Below are positions 1 to 8,259 of a stretch of DNA of 64,000 bases, one piece after another. The stretch is from Anaeromassilibacillus sp001305115. GTDB lineage: Bacteria; Bacillota; Clostridia; Oscillospirales; Acutalibacteraceae. The stretch lies in contig AP031437.1 in assembly GCA_042854365.1 (NCBI GenBank), forward strand, positions 2,232,001 to 2,296,000, in the 5' to 3' direction. The translations under genes were made by a program, and so were the position numbers. The notes beneath the pieces were generated by a model, which saw nothing but the letters and a program-made list of their open reading frames with translations, was not told where the DNA came from and made no database searches. Numbering within the stretch: the first letter of the stretch is position 1; each line of letters starts with the position of its first letter.

Positions 1-1
1 T

Positions 2-382
2 CTCGGTTGTGCCGATGCCTCTGTTCTTTCTTCAAAGCGAGAGGGACTTGGAATGGCAGGACTGGAATCACTGGCCATGGGAGTCCCCGTCCTTGCTGCT
101 GATAACCGCGGAACACGCGAGTACATGGTGCACGGCCAGAATGGTTTTGTTTGCGAGCGCAACGAAGCAGCTGCATTTATCGAAGGCATTGAATTTTTTC
201 TGCGGTTAGGCCCAGAAGAACGCGCAATGATAAGGGACCGTTGCTGTGAATCCGCAAAACCCTTCGCAAAAGCTTATACCAACGCCATCATGCAAGAAAT
301 CTACGCCGAGGTGAATCGTAGGATTGAACAACGTATGTATAAGCCGTCCTATAAAAATCAGCATCATCATGGGGGTATTTAA
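2..382 (+). CDS. Glycosyltransferase family 4 protein, C-terminal part (5' end outside window)
   Basis: The reading frame is open from the left edge, so only the C-terminal ~126 residues are seen. They carry the GT4 (group 1) donor-binding signature: a Ser-Ser-Lys-Arg-Glu-Gly-Leu-Gly stretch followed by MAGLESLAMGVPVLAAD and GTREYMVHGQNGF, the classical C-terminal Rossmann region that binds the nucleotide-sugar diphosphate. It would transfer a sugar to a growing surface polysaccharide at the cytoplasmic face of the membrane. The gene overlaps the next one by 59 nt, so the two are translationally linked. The specific sugar cannot be inferred. Confidence 0.85.
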   Translation, partial: LGCADASVLSSKREGLGMAGLESLAMGVPVLAADNRGTREYMVHGQNGFVCERNEAAAFIEGIEFFLRLGPEERAMIRDRCCESAKPFAKAYTNAIMQEIYAEVNRRIEQRMYKPSYKNQHHHGGI

Positions 383-1178
383 TCCACGTGTCAAAGAACG
401 ATTTTTTCGTTCGATTCAATCTATGATTGTACAAAGCTTTTCTGCCTGGGAATTGCTCCTGTATGACGACGGATCTTCGGAGCCCTATGCCACTGCGATC
501 CGATCCGCAGCAGACCTGGATTCCCGGATACTGCTCATTCGGGCCCCGCAAAACCATGGGCTCGCTGATGCATTGAACACCTGTATACGGACTGCCAAGG
601 GAGACTATATCGCCCGAATGGACGACGACGATTTTTCCACGCCCGACCGGCTTTACAAGCAATATCGGTTCTTAGAGGAACATCCAGAGTATCAATGGGT
701 GGGAAGCTATGCAGAACTTGTGGATTCACAAGGAAAATGGGGGATTCTGAGAGTTCCAATCGTTCCACAGGCCCGCGATTTTCTCCACAATTCCCCATAT
801 ATCCATCCATCCGTCCTGTTTCGCAAAGAGGTACTCATCCGCAATGGAGGATACAACCCAGCAAGGGTATTTTTTCAATGTGAGGATTACGAGCTGTTTA
901 TGCGTCTGCATCAAAACGGGGAGCGAGGATATAATCTTTCGGAACCGCTTCTAGAATATTGGGAGGATCGGGACTCCTATCGAAAGCGAACGTATCGGCG
1001 GCGCATCCGCGAGATGAACCTACGTTACCATGGCTTTCAAGCATTGGGTATTCTCCATACCTCGACATTTTTCTATGTCCTGAAACCGCTACTGGTCGGG
1101 GCGCTTCCTGTTTCCCTCCAATATTCCATCAAACGTTGGGAACAGCAAAAGCGCATCAACGGCAAAAAAGGGAGGTAA
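324..1178 (+). CDS. Glycosyltransferase family 2 protein
   Basis: A 284-residue GT-A fold enzyme. The N-terminus has KISIIMGVFN, then a Tyr-Asp-Asp-Gly nucleotide-binding element near residue 48, and a metal-binding aspartate run (ARMDDDDFS) at about residues 98-105. A CEDYELFMRL catalytic-base region follows near residue 190. The start is TTG, preceded by GAGGTG at 308-313 with 10 nt spacing, inside the end of the upstream GT4 gene. No transmembrane segment is obvious. It probably adds one residue of the repeat unit made by this operon. Donor and acceptor are unknown. Confidence 0.88.
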   Translation: MNNVCISRPIKISIIMGVFNPRVKERFFRSIQSMIVQSFSAWELLLYDDGSSEPYATAIRSAADLDSRILLIRAPQNHGLADALNTCIRTAKGDYIARMDDDDFSTPDRLYKQYRFLEEHPEYQWVGSYAELVDSQGKWGILRVPIVPQARDFLHNSPYIHPSVLFRKEVLIRNGGYNPARVFFQCEDYELFMRLHQNGERGYNLSEPLLEYWEDRDSYRKRTYRRRIREMNLRYHGFQALGILHTSTFFYVLKPLLVGALPVSLQYSIKRWEQQKRINGKKGR

Positions 1179-1187
1179 GCGAAGTCC

Positions 1188-2573
1188 ATGCAGGATGATC
1201 GGCTCGCGCTGTATCAGCGCGAATGTCAAAATAGTCCCCAAATTGTGCACGCCCTTCAGGAACTGCCTCTCATAGGAGAGGATGCCATCTCCATCGTTTG
1301 CCGGTATGTGTTGGCTCCAGCATTGGGCGGGTTTACTCAGTGGCTTCTCAAGGAAGCCTGTAAAGCACAAAAACAGCGGCTCTACTTCTTGGCGCGGGAC
1401 GGATATTTGATGTATCGTGCCGCGCTTCTTTTCTGTGAAAAGCAACGGCTTCCCATCGAATGCCGCTATTTGAGCTGCTCTCGTTATTCTCTTCGGATTC
1501 CAATTTTTCATTTGGATACAGAGGCCGCCCTTGCATACCTCTGCCGGGGTAGCTTACAAATCAGCCTGGAACGAATTCTCACACGCGCAGGGCTTACAGC
1601 CGATGAAAAGGAGGCTGTTTTCCAAGAACTCTCCCTACCCTATGGGCCAACAGTACGTCTCTCTCATACCAGGTTGGCGCAAATTCATGAAAGTCTGCGT
1701 CAATGTAGCACATTTCTCGCGGCCATGAACCGCCATTCAGCGGAAGCGATGCCAGCGTTAAAGGGGTATTTGTCCCAGGAAGGGCTTTTGGAGGACAGAA
1801 CCGACGCCATTGTTGACAGTGGGTGGACAGGTTCTATGCAGATGGTCCTAAACGAAGTTCTTTCCCACATGGGACGAATTCGGCCGTTGAGTGGATACTA
1901 CTGGGGACTTTATGAGTTACCTGTCCATGCAAATCGCACATTGTACCATTGCTATGATTTTTCCCCCACATCGCCTCTCAAAGCGAAAGTTTTTTTCAAT
2001 AATTGCTTATTTGAGGCCATTTTTACCGCTCCACACGGTATGACAACCGGATACCGAAAACTTGGGGACCAATATGTCCCCCATTACGGATTCTCAGATG
2101 CACGCCGGAATGCATTTGTCGAACGTATAGAAGCGGAGATATTCCCCTATATCGAGCGGTTGGCGGAACATACACAAATACTGGAGCTTTCATCCGAAGA
2201 CCTATACAATGACCGAACCATTATACAACGGCTCCTCCAACGGTTCATGGCGGCCCCTTCTCCAGCAGAGGTTGCATGCTTTGGGTCCCTTCCCTTCTCC
2301 GATGACGTATTGGAAGGCGAGGAGCAACCTATCGCCTTCCCACTAACCGAGAAAGAATTGACACAAAGTCACCCGCTTCACAAACTCGTTGCCATATCCG
2401 GACGCGGGAAGCTCCCTCCCCGCGAAAGCGCATGGTATGAGGGAAGTGTGGTTCGCTGCGGAAAGCATATCCGGTATCATCTGTGGCAGTATACTCTGTA
2501 TCAATGGATGCGGTACAGTCGAAAACGCCTTATGTATATGAGGGGAAAAAGGAGGGACAGCCGATATGGTTGA
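1188..2573 (+). CDS. COG5610-like protein lacking the HAD domain
   Basis: A 461-residue cytoplasmic protein. Its motifs RLYFLARDGYLMYRAAL (about residue 62-78) and DAIVDSGWTGSMQ (about residue 207-219) match those in the C-terminal half of the 670-residue protein at 4145-6157 (FLSRDGFVLLQAY and VAVDIGWAGSGA). That protein carries an N-terminal HAD hydrolase domain which is absent here. COG5610-type proteins are common in capsule and surface-polysaccharide clusters but their reaction is not established to my knowledge. The gene is 9 nt after the GT2 gene (GGAGG at 1171-1175) and overlaps the ABC permease start by 8 nt. Confidence 0.7.
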   Translation: MQDDRLALYQRECQNSPQIVHALQELPLIGEDAISIVCRYVLAPALGGFTQWLLKEACKAQKQRLYFLARDGYLMYRAALLFCEKQRLPIECRYLSCSRYSLRIPIFHLDTEAALAYLCRGSLQISLERILTRAGLTADEKEAVFQELSLPYGPTVRLSHTRLAQIHESLRQCSTFLAAMNRHSAEAMPALKGYLSQEGLLEDRTDAIVDSGWTGSMQMVLNEVLSHMGRIRPLSGYYWGLYELPVHANRTLYHCYDFSPTSPLKAKVFFNNCLFEAIFTAPHGMTTGYRKLGDQYVPHYGFSDARRNAFVERIEAEIFPYIERLAEHTQILELSSEDLYNDRTIIQRLLQRFMAAPSPAEVACFGSLPFSDDVLEGEEQPIAFPLTEKELTQSHPLHKLVAISGRGKLPPRESAWYEGSVVRCGKHIRYHLWQYTLYQWMRYSRKRLMYMRGKRRDSRYG

Positions 2574-3339
2574 TACAAAGCAGAGCAAGCAATATGCATT
2601 TGTCGTCCAGCAACTGACAGCCAGGGAAATCAAACGAAAATATGCCCGGTCGTATCTTGGAATTCTGTGGAGCGTCCTGAACCCTCTCCTCTCGATGGTG
2701 GTTCTCTCTCTGATTTTTTCACAGCTATTCCGGCGTTCCATAGACAATTATCCCATCTACTACCTGACAGGTTATCTCCTATGGCAAACCTTCACAGGGG
2801 CAACCACCGCCGCTATGACCGCCCTTGTAGACAACAAGATGCTATTGCTTAAAGTAAAATTCCCCATGGACCTGTTTATCCTCACAAGAGTTTACACCGC
2901 CCTAATCAATCTGGGCTATTCTGTCATCGCCTATATCATCATGCTTTTTGTATTCCAGGTTCCTGCGAAGTGGACTATGTTTCTGTCCCCTTTGATTGTT
3001 TTCTTTCTCTTTCTCTTTTCACTCGGGATTTCCTATATACTGGCTACTGCTTATGTATTCTTTGGCGATATAAAGCACCTGTACACCGTTTCGCTGACAA
3101 TATGGATGTACTGTTCTGCCATCTTTTATCCGGTCGAGCAGCTTCAGGGTATGATTCGCGTCATCATTTGGAACAATCCTATTTACACCTACATCCACTG
3201 TATGCGAAAAGCGGTGATGGTAGGCGAACTGCCGACTCGCATCGAATGGATACAGATGCTTTTTTGGAGTGTGGGTATCTACTTGATCGGCTATCTGATT
3301 TTTAAAAAAAGCCGAAACCGAATCATGCAAAAAATCTGA
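2566..3339 (+). CDS. Polysaccharide ABC-2 transporter permease (Wzm/TagG-like)
   Basis: A 257-residue integral membrane protein of the ABC2_membrane family. The short cytoplasmic N-terminus (LTAREIKRKYARSYLGILW) is typical of O-antigen/teichoic-acid exporters. About six hydrophobic segments follow, with the last ones in the C-terminal third. It should form the channel for exporting a lipid-linked polysaccharide, pairing with the ATPase encoded immediately downstream. The start overlaps the previous gene by 8 nt, consistent with translational coupling. Confidence 0.88.
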   Translation: MVDTKQSKQYAFVVQQLTAREIKRKYARSYLGILWSVLNPLLSMVVLSLIFSQLFRRSIDNYPIYYLTGYLLWQTFTGATTAAMTALVDNKMLLLKVKFPMDLFILTRVYTALINLGYSVIAYIIMLFVFQVPAKWTMFLSPLIVFFLFLFSLGISYILATAYVFFGDIKHLYTVSLTIWMYCSAIFYPVEQLQGMIRVIIWNNPIYTYIHCMRKAVMVGELPTRIEWIQMLFWSVGIYLIGYLIFKKSRNRIMQKI

Positions 3340-3355
3340 CGGAGGCGTCTGAAAT

Positions 3356-4144
3356 ATGCCATGGCAAACGAAAACAGCCACCCCGCACCAAACACCCAAT
3401 GAACCGTCTCCTGCCATTGTGGTCAGCCATGTGACCATGCAATTTAAACGAGCAAAGGATGAAGCAACCAGTCTCAAAGAACTGCTTGTACGAACGCTGC
3501 GCAGGCAACACCGCTACGAAATCTTTCTGGCATTGGACGACATCAGCTTTACCATTCAGCCCGGCGAGGTAGTTGGTATCATTGGCACAAATGGCTCTGG
3601 GAAAAGTACCCTTCTCAAGATCATCTCCGGCGCCCTGATTCCGACCTGGGGCAGAGTACAGGTCGATCGAAAAAAGGTTCAACTTTTGACACTGGGAACC
3701 GGTTTTGACCCGGAACTGACCGGAAGGGAAAATGTCTACCTAAATGGAGCAATCATTGGATACCCTCAAAAATTCATCGATCAAAACTACTCCGCCATTG
3801 TGCGTTTCGCGGAGTTGGAGGGCTTTATGGAGGAAAAGGTACGAAATTATTCCTCTGGAATGGTTTCGAGGCTTGGCTTTGCGATCGCCACGATCCGGGA
3901 CACCCCCGAAATCCTCATTTTGGATGAAGTATTAAGCGTAGGAGACATGTTCTTCCGGCAAAAAAGCGAAGCCCGCATTCGAGAAATGATCCATGGCGGT
4001 TCCACCGTTCTGCTGGTGTCTCACTCCACCTCCGTCATCGAAAACAATTGTACCCGGGCTATTTGGATTGAAAAAGGCCATCTTCGCGCTTCTGGCACTC
4101 CCAAAGAGGTTTGCCGCGCGTATGAAAAACTGAAGGAGATGTGA
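3356..4144 (+). CDS. Polysaccharide ABC transporter ATP-binding protein (Wzt/TagH-like)
   Basis: A 262-residue nucleotide-binding subunit. Walker A is GTNGSGKST (about residue 78-86), the ABC signature region is NYSSGMVSRLGFA, Walker B is ILILDEVL, and the switch His lies in LLVSHS. The N-terminal extension (residues 1-30) and short C-terminus match the Wzt class without the carbohydrate-binding domain of O9a-type exporters, which suggests export is not coupled to a specific end cap. GGAGG at 3341-3345 precedes the ATG. It pairs with the permease at 2566-3339. Confidence 0.9.
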   Translation: MPWQTKTATPHQTPNEPSPAIVVSHVTMQFKRAKDEATSLKELLVRTLRRQHRYEIFLALDDISFTIQPGEVVGIIGTNGSGKSTLLKIISGALIPTWGRVQVDRKKVQLLTLGTGFDPELTGRENVYLNGAIIGYPQKFIDQNYSAIVRFAELEGFMEEKVRNYSSGMVSRLGFAIATIRDTPEILILDEVLSVGDMFFRQKSEARIREMIHGGSTVLLVSHSTSVIENNCTRAIWIEKGHLRASGTPKEVCRAYEKLKEM

Positions 4145-6157
4145 GTGTTGAAGGACCGGCTCTATGCACTCTTTGTAAATCGCGTTCCAGGAATCCGTGA
4201 CCGGTATCGCAAAAGCCGGGAAACAAAGGCAGCACGTTGGAAATCGCTCCTACTCTTGTTGGGACTCAACCTCCAGTATTATGTATTCTTTCGCAGAAGC
4301 TTGGCATATCCAGAGCGGAGTCCCATGTATGAAGAAAAACGTCTATACAGCAGCGGAAGTGAGTCGTCCCTCTCACAGCGGGAGGCCCCCGAGGCATTCG
4401 CCGCAAGGCTAGCTTCCTTTGATGTTATCTCCTTCGATGTGTTTGACACCCTCCTTTTCCGGCCATTTTCCCACCCAACGGATCTCTTTTATTTGATGGG
4501 TATGGCGTTGTCCTATCCAGACTTCCGTCAAATTCGTATTGACGCCGAAAAACAGGCTCGGAAAGAAAAAAAGAATAACGCCAATACGTTCGAGGTATCT
4601 CTGTCCGATATTTGGGAGATTATGGAGCGGGAAACTGGCATCCCCAAAAAATATGGGATGCAGGTGGAGGAGGAATGGGAACAACGGTGCTGCTTCGCCA
4701 ATCCATATATGTTACAAGTGGTCCATGCGCTGCTAAGGCGTGGCAAGGTGGTAATAGCTACCTCTGATATGTATCTACCTGCTGCCTTCATCCAAACGCT
4801 TTTGAGCCGCTGTGGTTATCGCTCATTGGCCGGTTGCTTTGTCTCCTGCGAATTTGGAACATCCAAGGGAGATGGCCTCCTTTATGAGGTACTCCGCCGT
4901 TCCTTCGGCCAGACAAAGACATATGTGCACGTGGGAGATCACCCCGAGGCCGACTATCAACAGGCTATGCGCCATCACATGCAGGCCATCCTTTACGCCA
5001 ACGTCCACCATATGGGAAACCTTTACCGTCCGATGGATCTCTCCGCCATTGTTGGCAGCGTGTATCGTGGAATTATTAACACCCATATACACAATGGGCT
5101 CCGGACTTACTCACGCGAATACGAATATGGTTTTATTTATGGCGGCCTATTCGTAACCGGTTATTGCCAGTTTATCCATCAATATGTCCAAGCGCACAGT
5201 ATAGAGAAAATCTTATTTTTATCCAGAGATGGATTTGTCCTTCTCCAAGCATACCGGCAGATGTATCCAAAAGAGACTACTCGAACCACATATGCGCATT
5301 GGTCTCGGCTGGCAGCGATCAAGTTATGCGCCGACGATTACCGCTCCGAATACTTCCGAAGGTTTCTTACCCACAAAGTCGATCAAAAGTACACCATCCA
5401 GCAGATTATAAAAAGCATGGAACTGGATCGTCTGCTTGATACGCTCTGTCAAACAGTGAAGGTGGAGCCGGATACGGAATTGACGTATAAAAATGTGGGA
5501 ACCATTCAAAAATATTTGATGAACCACTGGGGGGACATCCAACATCTCTATCAAGAGCAGGTGGAAGCTGGCAAAGTGTATTATTTCCAACTTTTAAAAG
5601 GGTGTCACCGTGCTGTGGCCGTGGATATTGGCTGGGCGGGCAGTGGCGCCATCCTGCTCGACCATGCAGTCAATCGCCTTTGGCTTCTAGATTGTCCGAT
5701 CACCGGGATTCTCGCCGGGACAAATTCCTGTTACAGTCCAGAGATAGATGCGAGCGAACCGTTCTTGTTCGCAGGCAAACTGGTCAGTTATCTTTATTCC
5801 CAAGGCGTGAACCGCGACCTTTGGAAGTATCATGATCCCGCACAAGGCCACAATCTTTACTGGGAACTCCTGTTGGGCGCTCCAGAAGGTAGCCTGAAAG
5901 GGTTCTATTGGGATCAATCGGGAAACTGCCAATGCCGGTTCAAAGAAAATGTTCCAAATCCAGAACGGATTCACGAGATCCACCGGGGAATTCTGGATTT
6001 TGTAAAACAGTTTTTAGCTGTGGAAGACCGCTTTGGTTGTGACATTCCCATTCCTGGAAGGGACGCCTATGCGCCCATGGTGAGTGTCTGTAGCCGAAAG
6101 AATAAATCGTTTCGAGAAGGTCTGGAGGGGTTACTGGATGAAACACATATTGCATAA
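4145..6157 (+). CDS. HAD-superfamily hydrolase fused to COG5610 C-terminal domain
   Basis: A 670-residue protein. HAD motif I is SFDVFDTLL (residues 96-104), motif II is around ATSDMYLP and motif IV is HVGDHPEADY. The residue two after the nucleophile is Phe rather than the Asp used as general acid in classical phosphatases, so the chemistry may differ. The C-terminal half (about 290-600) is homologous to the whole 461-residue protein at 1188-2573. Start GTG follows AAGGAG and the upstream stop with no gap. A role in polysaccharide assembly is inferred from the operon only. Confidence 0.75.
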   Translation: MLKDRLYALFVNRVPGIRDRYRKSRETKAARWKSLLLLLGLNLQYYVFFRRSLAYPERSPMYEEKRLYSSGSESSLSQREAPEAFAARLASFDVISFDVFDTLLFRPFSHPTDLFYLMGMALSYPDFRQIRIDAEKQARKEKKNNANTFEVSLSDIWEIMERETGIPKKYGMQVEEEWEQRCCFANPYMLQVVHALLRRGKVVIATSDMYLPAAFIQTLLSRCGYRSLAGCFVSCEFGTSKGDGLLYEVLRRSFGQTKTYVHVGDHPEADYQQAMRHHMQAILYANVHHMGNLYRPMDLSAIVGSVYRGIINTHIHNGLRTYSREYEYGFIYGGLFVTGYCQFIHQYVQAHSIEKILFLSRDGFVLLQAYRQMYPKETTRTTYAHWSRLAAIKLCADDYRSEYFRRFLTHKVDQKYTIQQIIKSMELDRLLDTLCQTVKVEPDTELTYKNVGTIQKYLMNHWGDIQHLYQEQVEAGKVYYFQLLKGCHRAVAVDIGWAGSGAILLDHAVNRLWLLDCPITGILAGTNSCYSPEIDASEPFLFAGKLVSYLYSQGVNRDLWKYHDPAQGHNLYWELLLGAPEGSLKGFYWDQSGNCQCRFKENVPNPERIHEIHRGILDFVKQFLAVEDRFGCDIPIPGRDAYAPMVSVCSRKNKSFREGLEGLLDETHIA

Positions 6158-7121
6158 CGGGTCCGATAAACCGCTTGTTTTGTATCACGCTATCAGTTCT
6201 TATCAGCTTCTGGAAGTGATTCTCCACCGCTTGACCTATCACAAAAAAGAGTGGGCTGTATTGATTCTGCCGGATTTTATCCTGCAAAAATATCCACAGT
6301 ACAAACGATTAGTTACACAGCATCTTTTTGATGAAGTGTATCTCTTTCCCTATTTGCACATCCTGCATCGCACGGAAAAGCTGATTCTCGAGGATGTAAA
6401 ACAATGCTACGAACAGATCGTCCCCTACCCCATCGCCGACTTTTCCGAGGTTTATGTTGCAGGAGCGCATTTTTACTTTTCCTTGTATCTCATTCAAAAC
6501 CGGATTCCTTTCTATTTTTTTGAAGATGCTGCCGGGATGTTGAGCAAATCGCAGGAACTATATGAAACTTTGGCGGCCAGCTTTCCTACACATGCAAAAA
6601 TTGCCCGGAAATATCGACTGTTCAATGGAGAAAATCCCTACATTTACCGGGTAATCTGTTTGAAGAAAGCACAGACCATCGACGTCTCCGACGAACGATA
6701 CCTGGATTTTTCCGTGGAGGAAGCCTTACAAAATCTTCCGGAACGGGAGCGAAAAAACCTGATTCATTTTTTCTTAAAGCATCGCCTTTGGACAAAAGCT
6801 GAAGCCATTTTATTGACCCAACATTTTGCCAATCTCAATATGATGAGCGAAGAAGAGCAGATTCGCTCGTACAAGCTCCTTCGGGTCAGCGCCCTTCAGG
6901 ATGTACGCCTCATTATTAAAAAGCATCCGGACGATTATTTAAACTACCGGAAGATCTTCCCTGACGCAGAATTGATCAAAGAAATCTTTCCAGCAGAACT
7001 TCTCCCCTATGTTTTTTGGCGAAAGCCCACCTCCATCTATACGTTTGATTCCACCAGCTGTGAGAATCTTGGTAAACACTTTTTGATTCAGAAGATCGAG
7101 AGGAAATCCTATGCAGAATAA
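6138..7121 (+). CDS. Polysialyltransferase-like GT-B glycosyltransferase (first of two)
   Basis: A 327-residue protein. I chose ATG 6138 because GGAGGGG lies at 6124-6130; an upstream GTG at 6084 is in frame but would extend far into the previous gene. The protein has an acidic FFEDAAG element (about residue 131), an IKKHPDD element (about residue 258-264) and a late DSTSCENLG. These resemble the D/E-D/E-G, His-Pro and S/T motifs described for bacterial polysialyltransferases and related CMP-sialic acid transferases (GT52/GT38 type). A KdsB-like CMP-sugar synthetase lies downstream, which supports use of a CMP-ulosonate donor. Specificity is inference. Confidence 0.6.
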   Translation: MKHILHNGSDKPLVLYHAISSYQLLEVILHRLTYHKKEWAVLILPDFILQKYPQYKRLVTQHLFDEVYLFPYLHILHRTEKLILEDVKQCYEQIVPYPIADFSEVYVAGAHFYFSLYLIQNRIPFYFFEDAAGMLSKSQELYETLAASFPTHAKIARKYRLFNGENPYIYRVICLKKAQTIDVSDERYLDFSVEEALQNLPERERKNLIHFFLKHRLWTKAEAILLTQHFANLNMMSEEEQIRSYKLLRVSALQDVRLIIKKHPDDYLNYRKIFPDAELIKEIFPAELLPYVFWRKPTSIYTFDSTSCENLGKHFLIQKIERKSYAE

Positions 7122-8259
7122 TCTGGTTTTGATTGTTGTCAATTCGGTATACCAACTTTTTACTGCAGTACACATGCGAAGAAGCCTTCTTGCAGACAGA
7201 TTGGTCGACCTTCTGGTCACGGACGTCACTTCCGTTCTGAATGAAACAATACCCCGGCTGCAAGAAACAGGACTGTTTGAACGAGTGATCTCCGGGACTA
7301 CCAAGGAGCTCAACAAAAAATATGCGGCTGCTCCAGCAGACGTACTCAATGAAGGTTTTCAAAATATTGATCGGACGTTGCGTTGGAATCTAAATGAGGA
7401 ACTCGCCAGTTATTCGGAAATTTACTTTTCCAATTTTGATCCCTTTATCCGCATGTTGGCCTGCCTATACGAGGCCTCTCCCTGCGAATTCATCTGCTAT
7501 GAGGATGGCTTCTCCTCCTACGTGATCGACTATCTTCGGGAAAACCGGGCTGCCATCAATCGCCACCCAGAGGGTGGGAAAATTCGAAACAAGGTCCATC
7601 GAGTTTTACTCTATGAGCCACACCTTGCCCTGCGTGGAGATTCCCTCACCAATCAGGCCTTGCCTAAAATCGACCGGCGCGATCAGGAGTTGAAACTCCT
7701 GCTGAATTATATCTTTGACTATAAAAAGCCGGAGGAATGTATGGACTTCATCTTTTTGGAACAGTCCTTTCGGGCCGAAGGCATTAAAACCAACGATCTT
7801 GCACTGATGCAATTATGCCAACAAACGGTTGGGCCAGGCCGATTCCTTGTAAAGCCCCATCCAAGGAATCCGGAAAATCTTCCCTTTCAGCTTGGATTAA
7901 CCCGCAAATATCCCACAGGAGCGCCGTGGGAACTCTTCCTTCTGAATGAAAGCCCTGATCGCCGCACCATCATCACCGTCTGCTCCAATGCAGCGCTGAC
8001 AAGCCGCATTGTATTTGGAATGGACATCAACACGTTGATGTTGTACCGCCTTTTTGAAGGAAAAGTCCTTTGGAAGGAAGATGCCATTCTAAAGCAGTAT
8101 CTGCGTAAGTTCCGGCGGCAGTTTGCCGGAAAAAATTATTATGTGCCACAAACGATCTACGAGCTACAGGATATACTCAAGTATTTAGGAGGCCGCCATG
8201 AATCAACCAATCAAAGTTTCCATCATTATCCCTGTTTATCAAGTCGAAAACTATCTTGA
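7111..8259 (+). CDS. Polysialyltransferase-like GT-B glycosyltransferase (second of two)
   Basis: A 382-residue protein with the same three-motif pattern as its neighbour: FICYEDGFSSY (about residue 128-138), LVKPHPRNPE (about residue 247-256) and TVCSNAALTSRIVFG (about residue 289-303). In bacterial polysialyltransferases the EDG and His-Pro motifs are required for transfer from CMP-sialic acid. The start overlaps the upstream stop by 11 nt. The end overlaps the next gene by 62 nt, so the last ~20 residues may be a dispensable tail. Two related enzymes in series suggest alternating linkages or initiation plus extension, which is inference. Confidence 0.62.
   Translation: MQNNLVLIVVNSVYQLFTAVHMRRSLLADRLVDLLVTDVTSVLNETIPRLQETGLFERVISGTTKELNKKYAAAPADVLNEGFQNIDRTLRWNLNEELASYSEIYFSNFDPFIRMLACLYEASPCEFICYEDGFSSYVIDYLRENRAAINRHPEGGKIRNKVHRVLLYEPHLALRGDSLTNQALPKIDRRDQELKLLLNYIFDYKKPEECMDFIFLEQSFRAEGIKTNDLALMQLCQQTVGPGRFLVKPHPRNPENLPFQLGLTRKYPTGAPWELFLLNESPDRRTIITVCSNAALTSRIVFGMDINTLMLYRLFEGKVLWKEDAILKQYLRKFRRQFAGKNYYVPQTIYELQDILKYLGGRHESTNQSFHHYPCLSSRKLS

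Noticed and set aside
6084..6137. Upstream GTG start for the first polysialyltransferase-like gene
   Set aside because: It would overlap the previous gene by 74 nt without a good ribosome-binding site; ATG 6138 has GGAGGGG.
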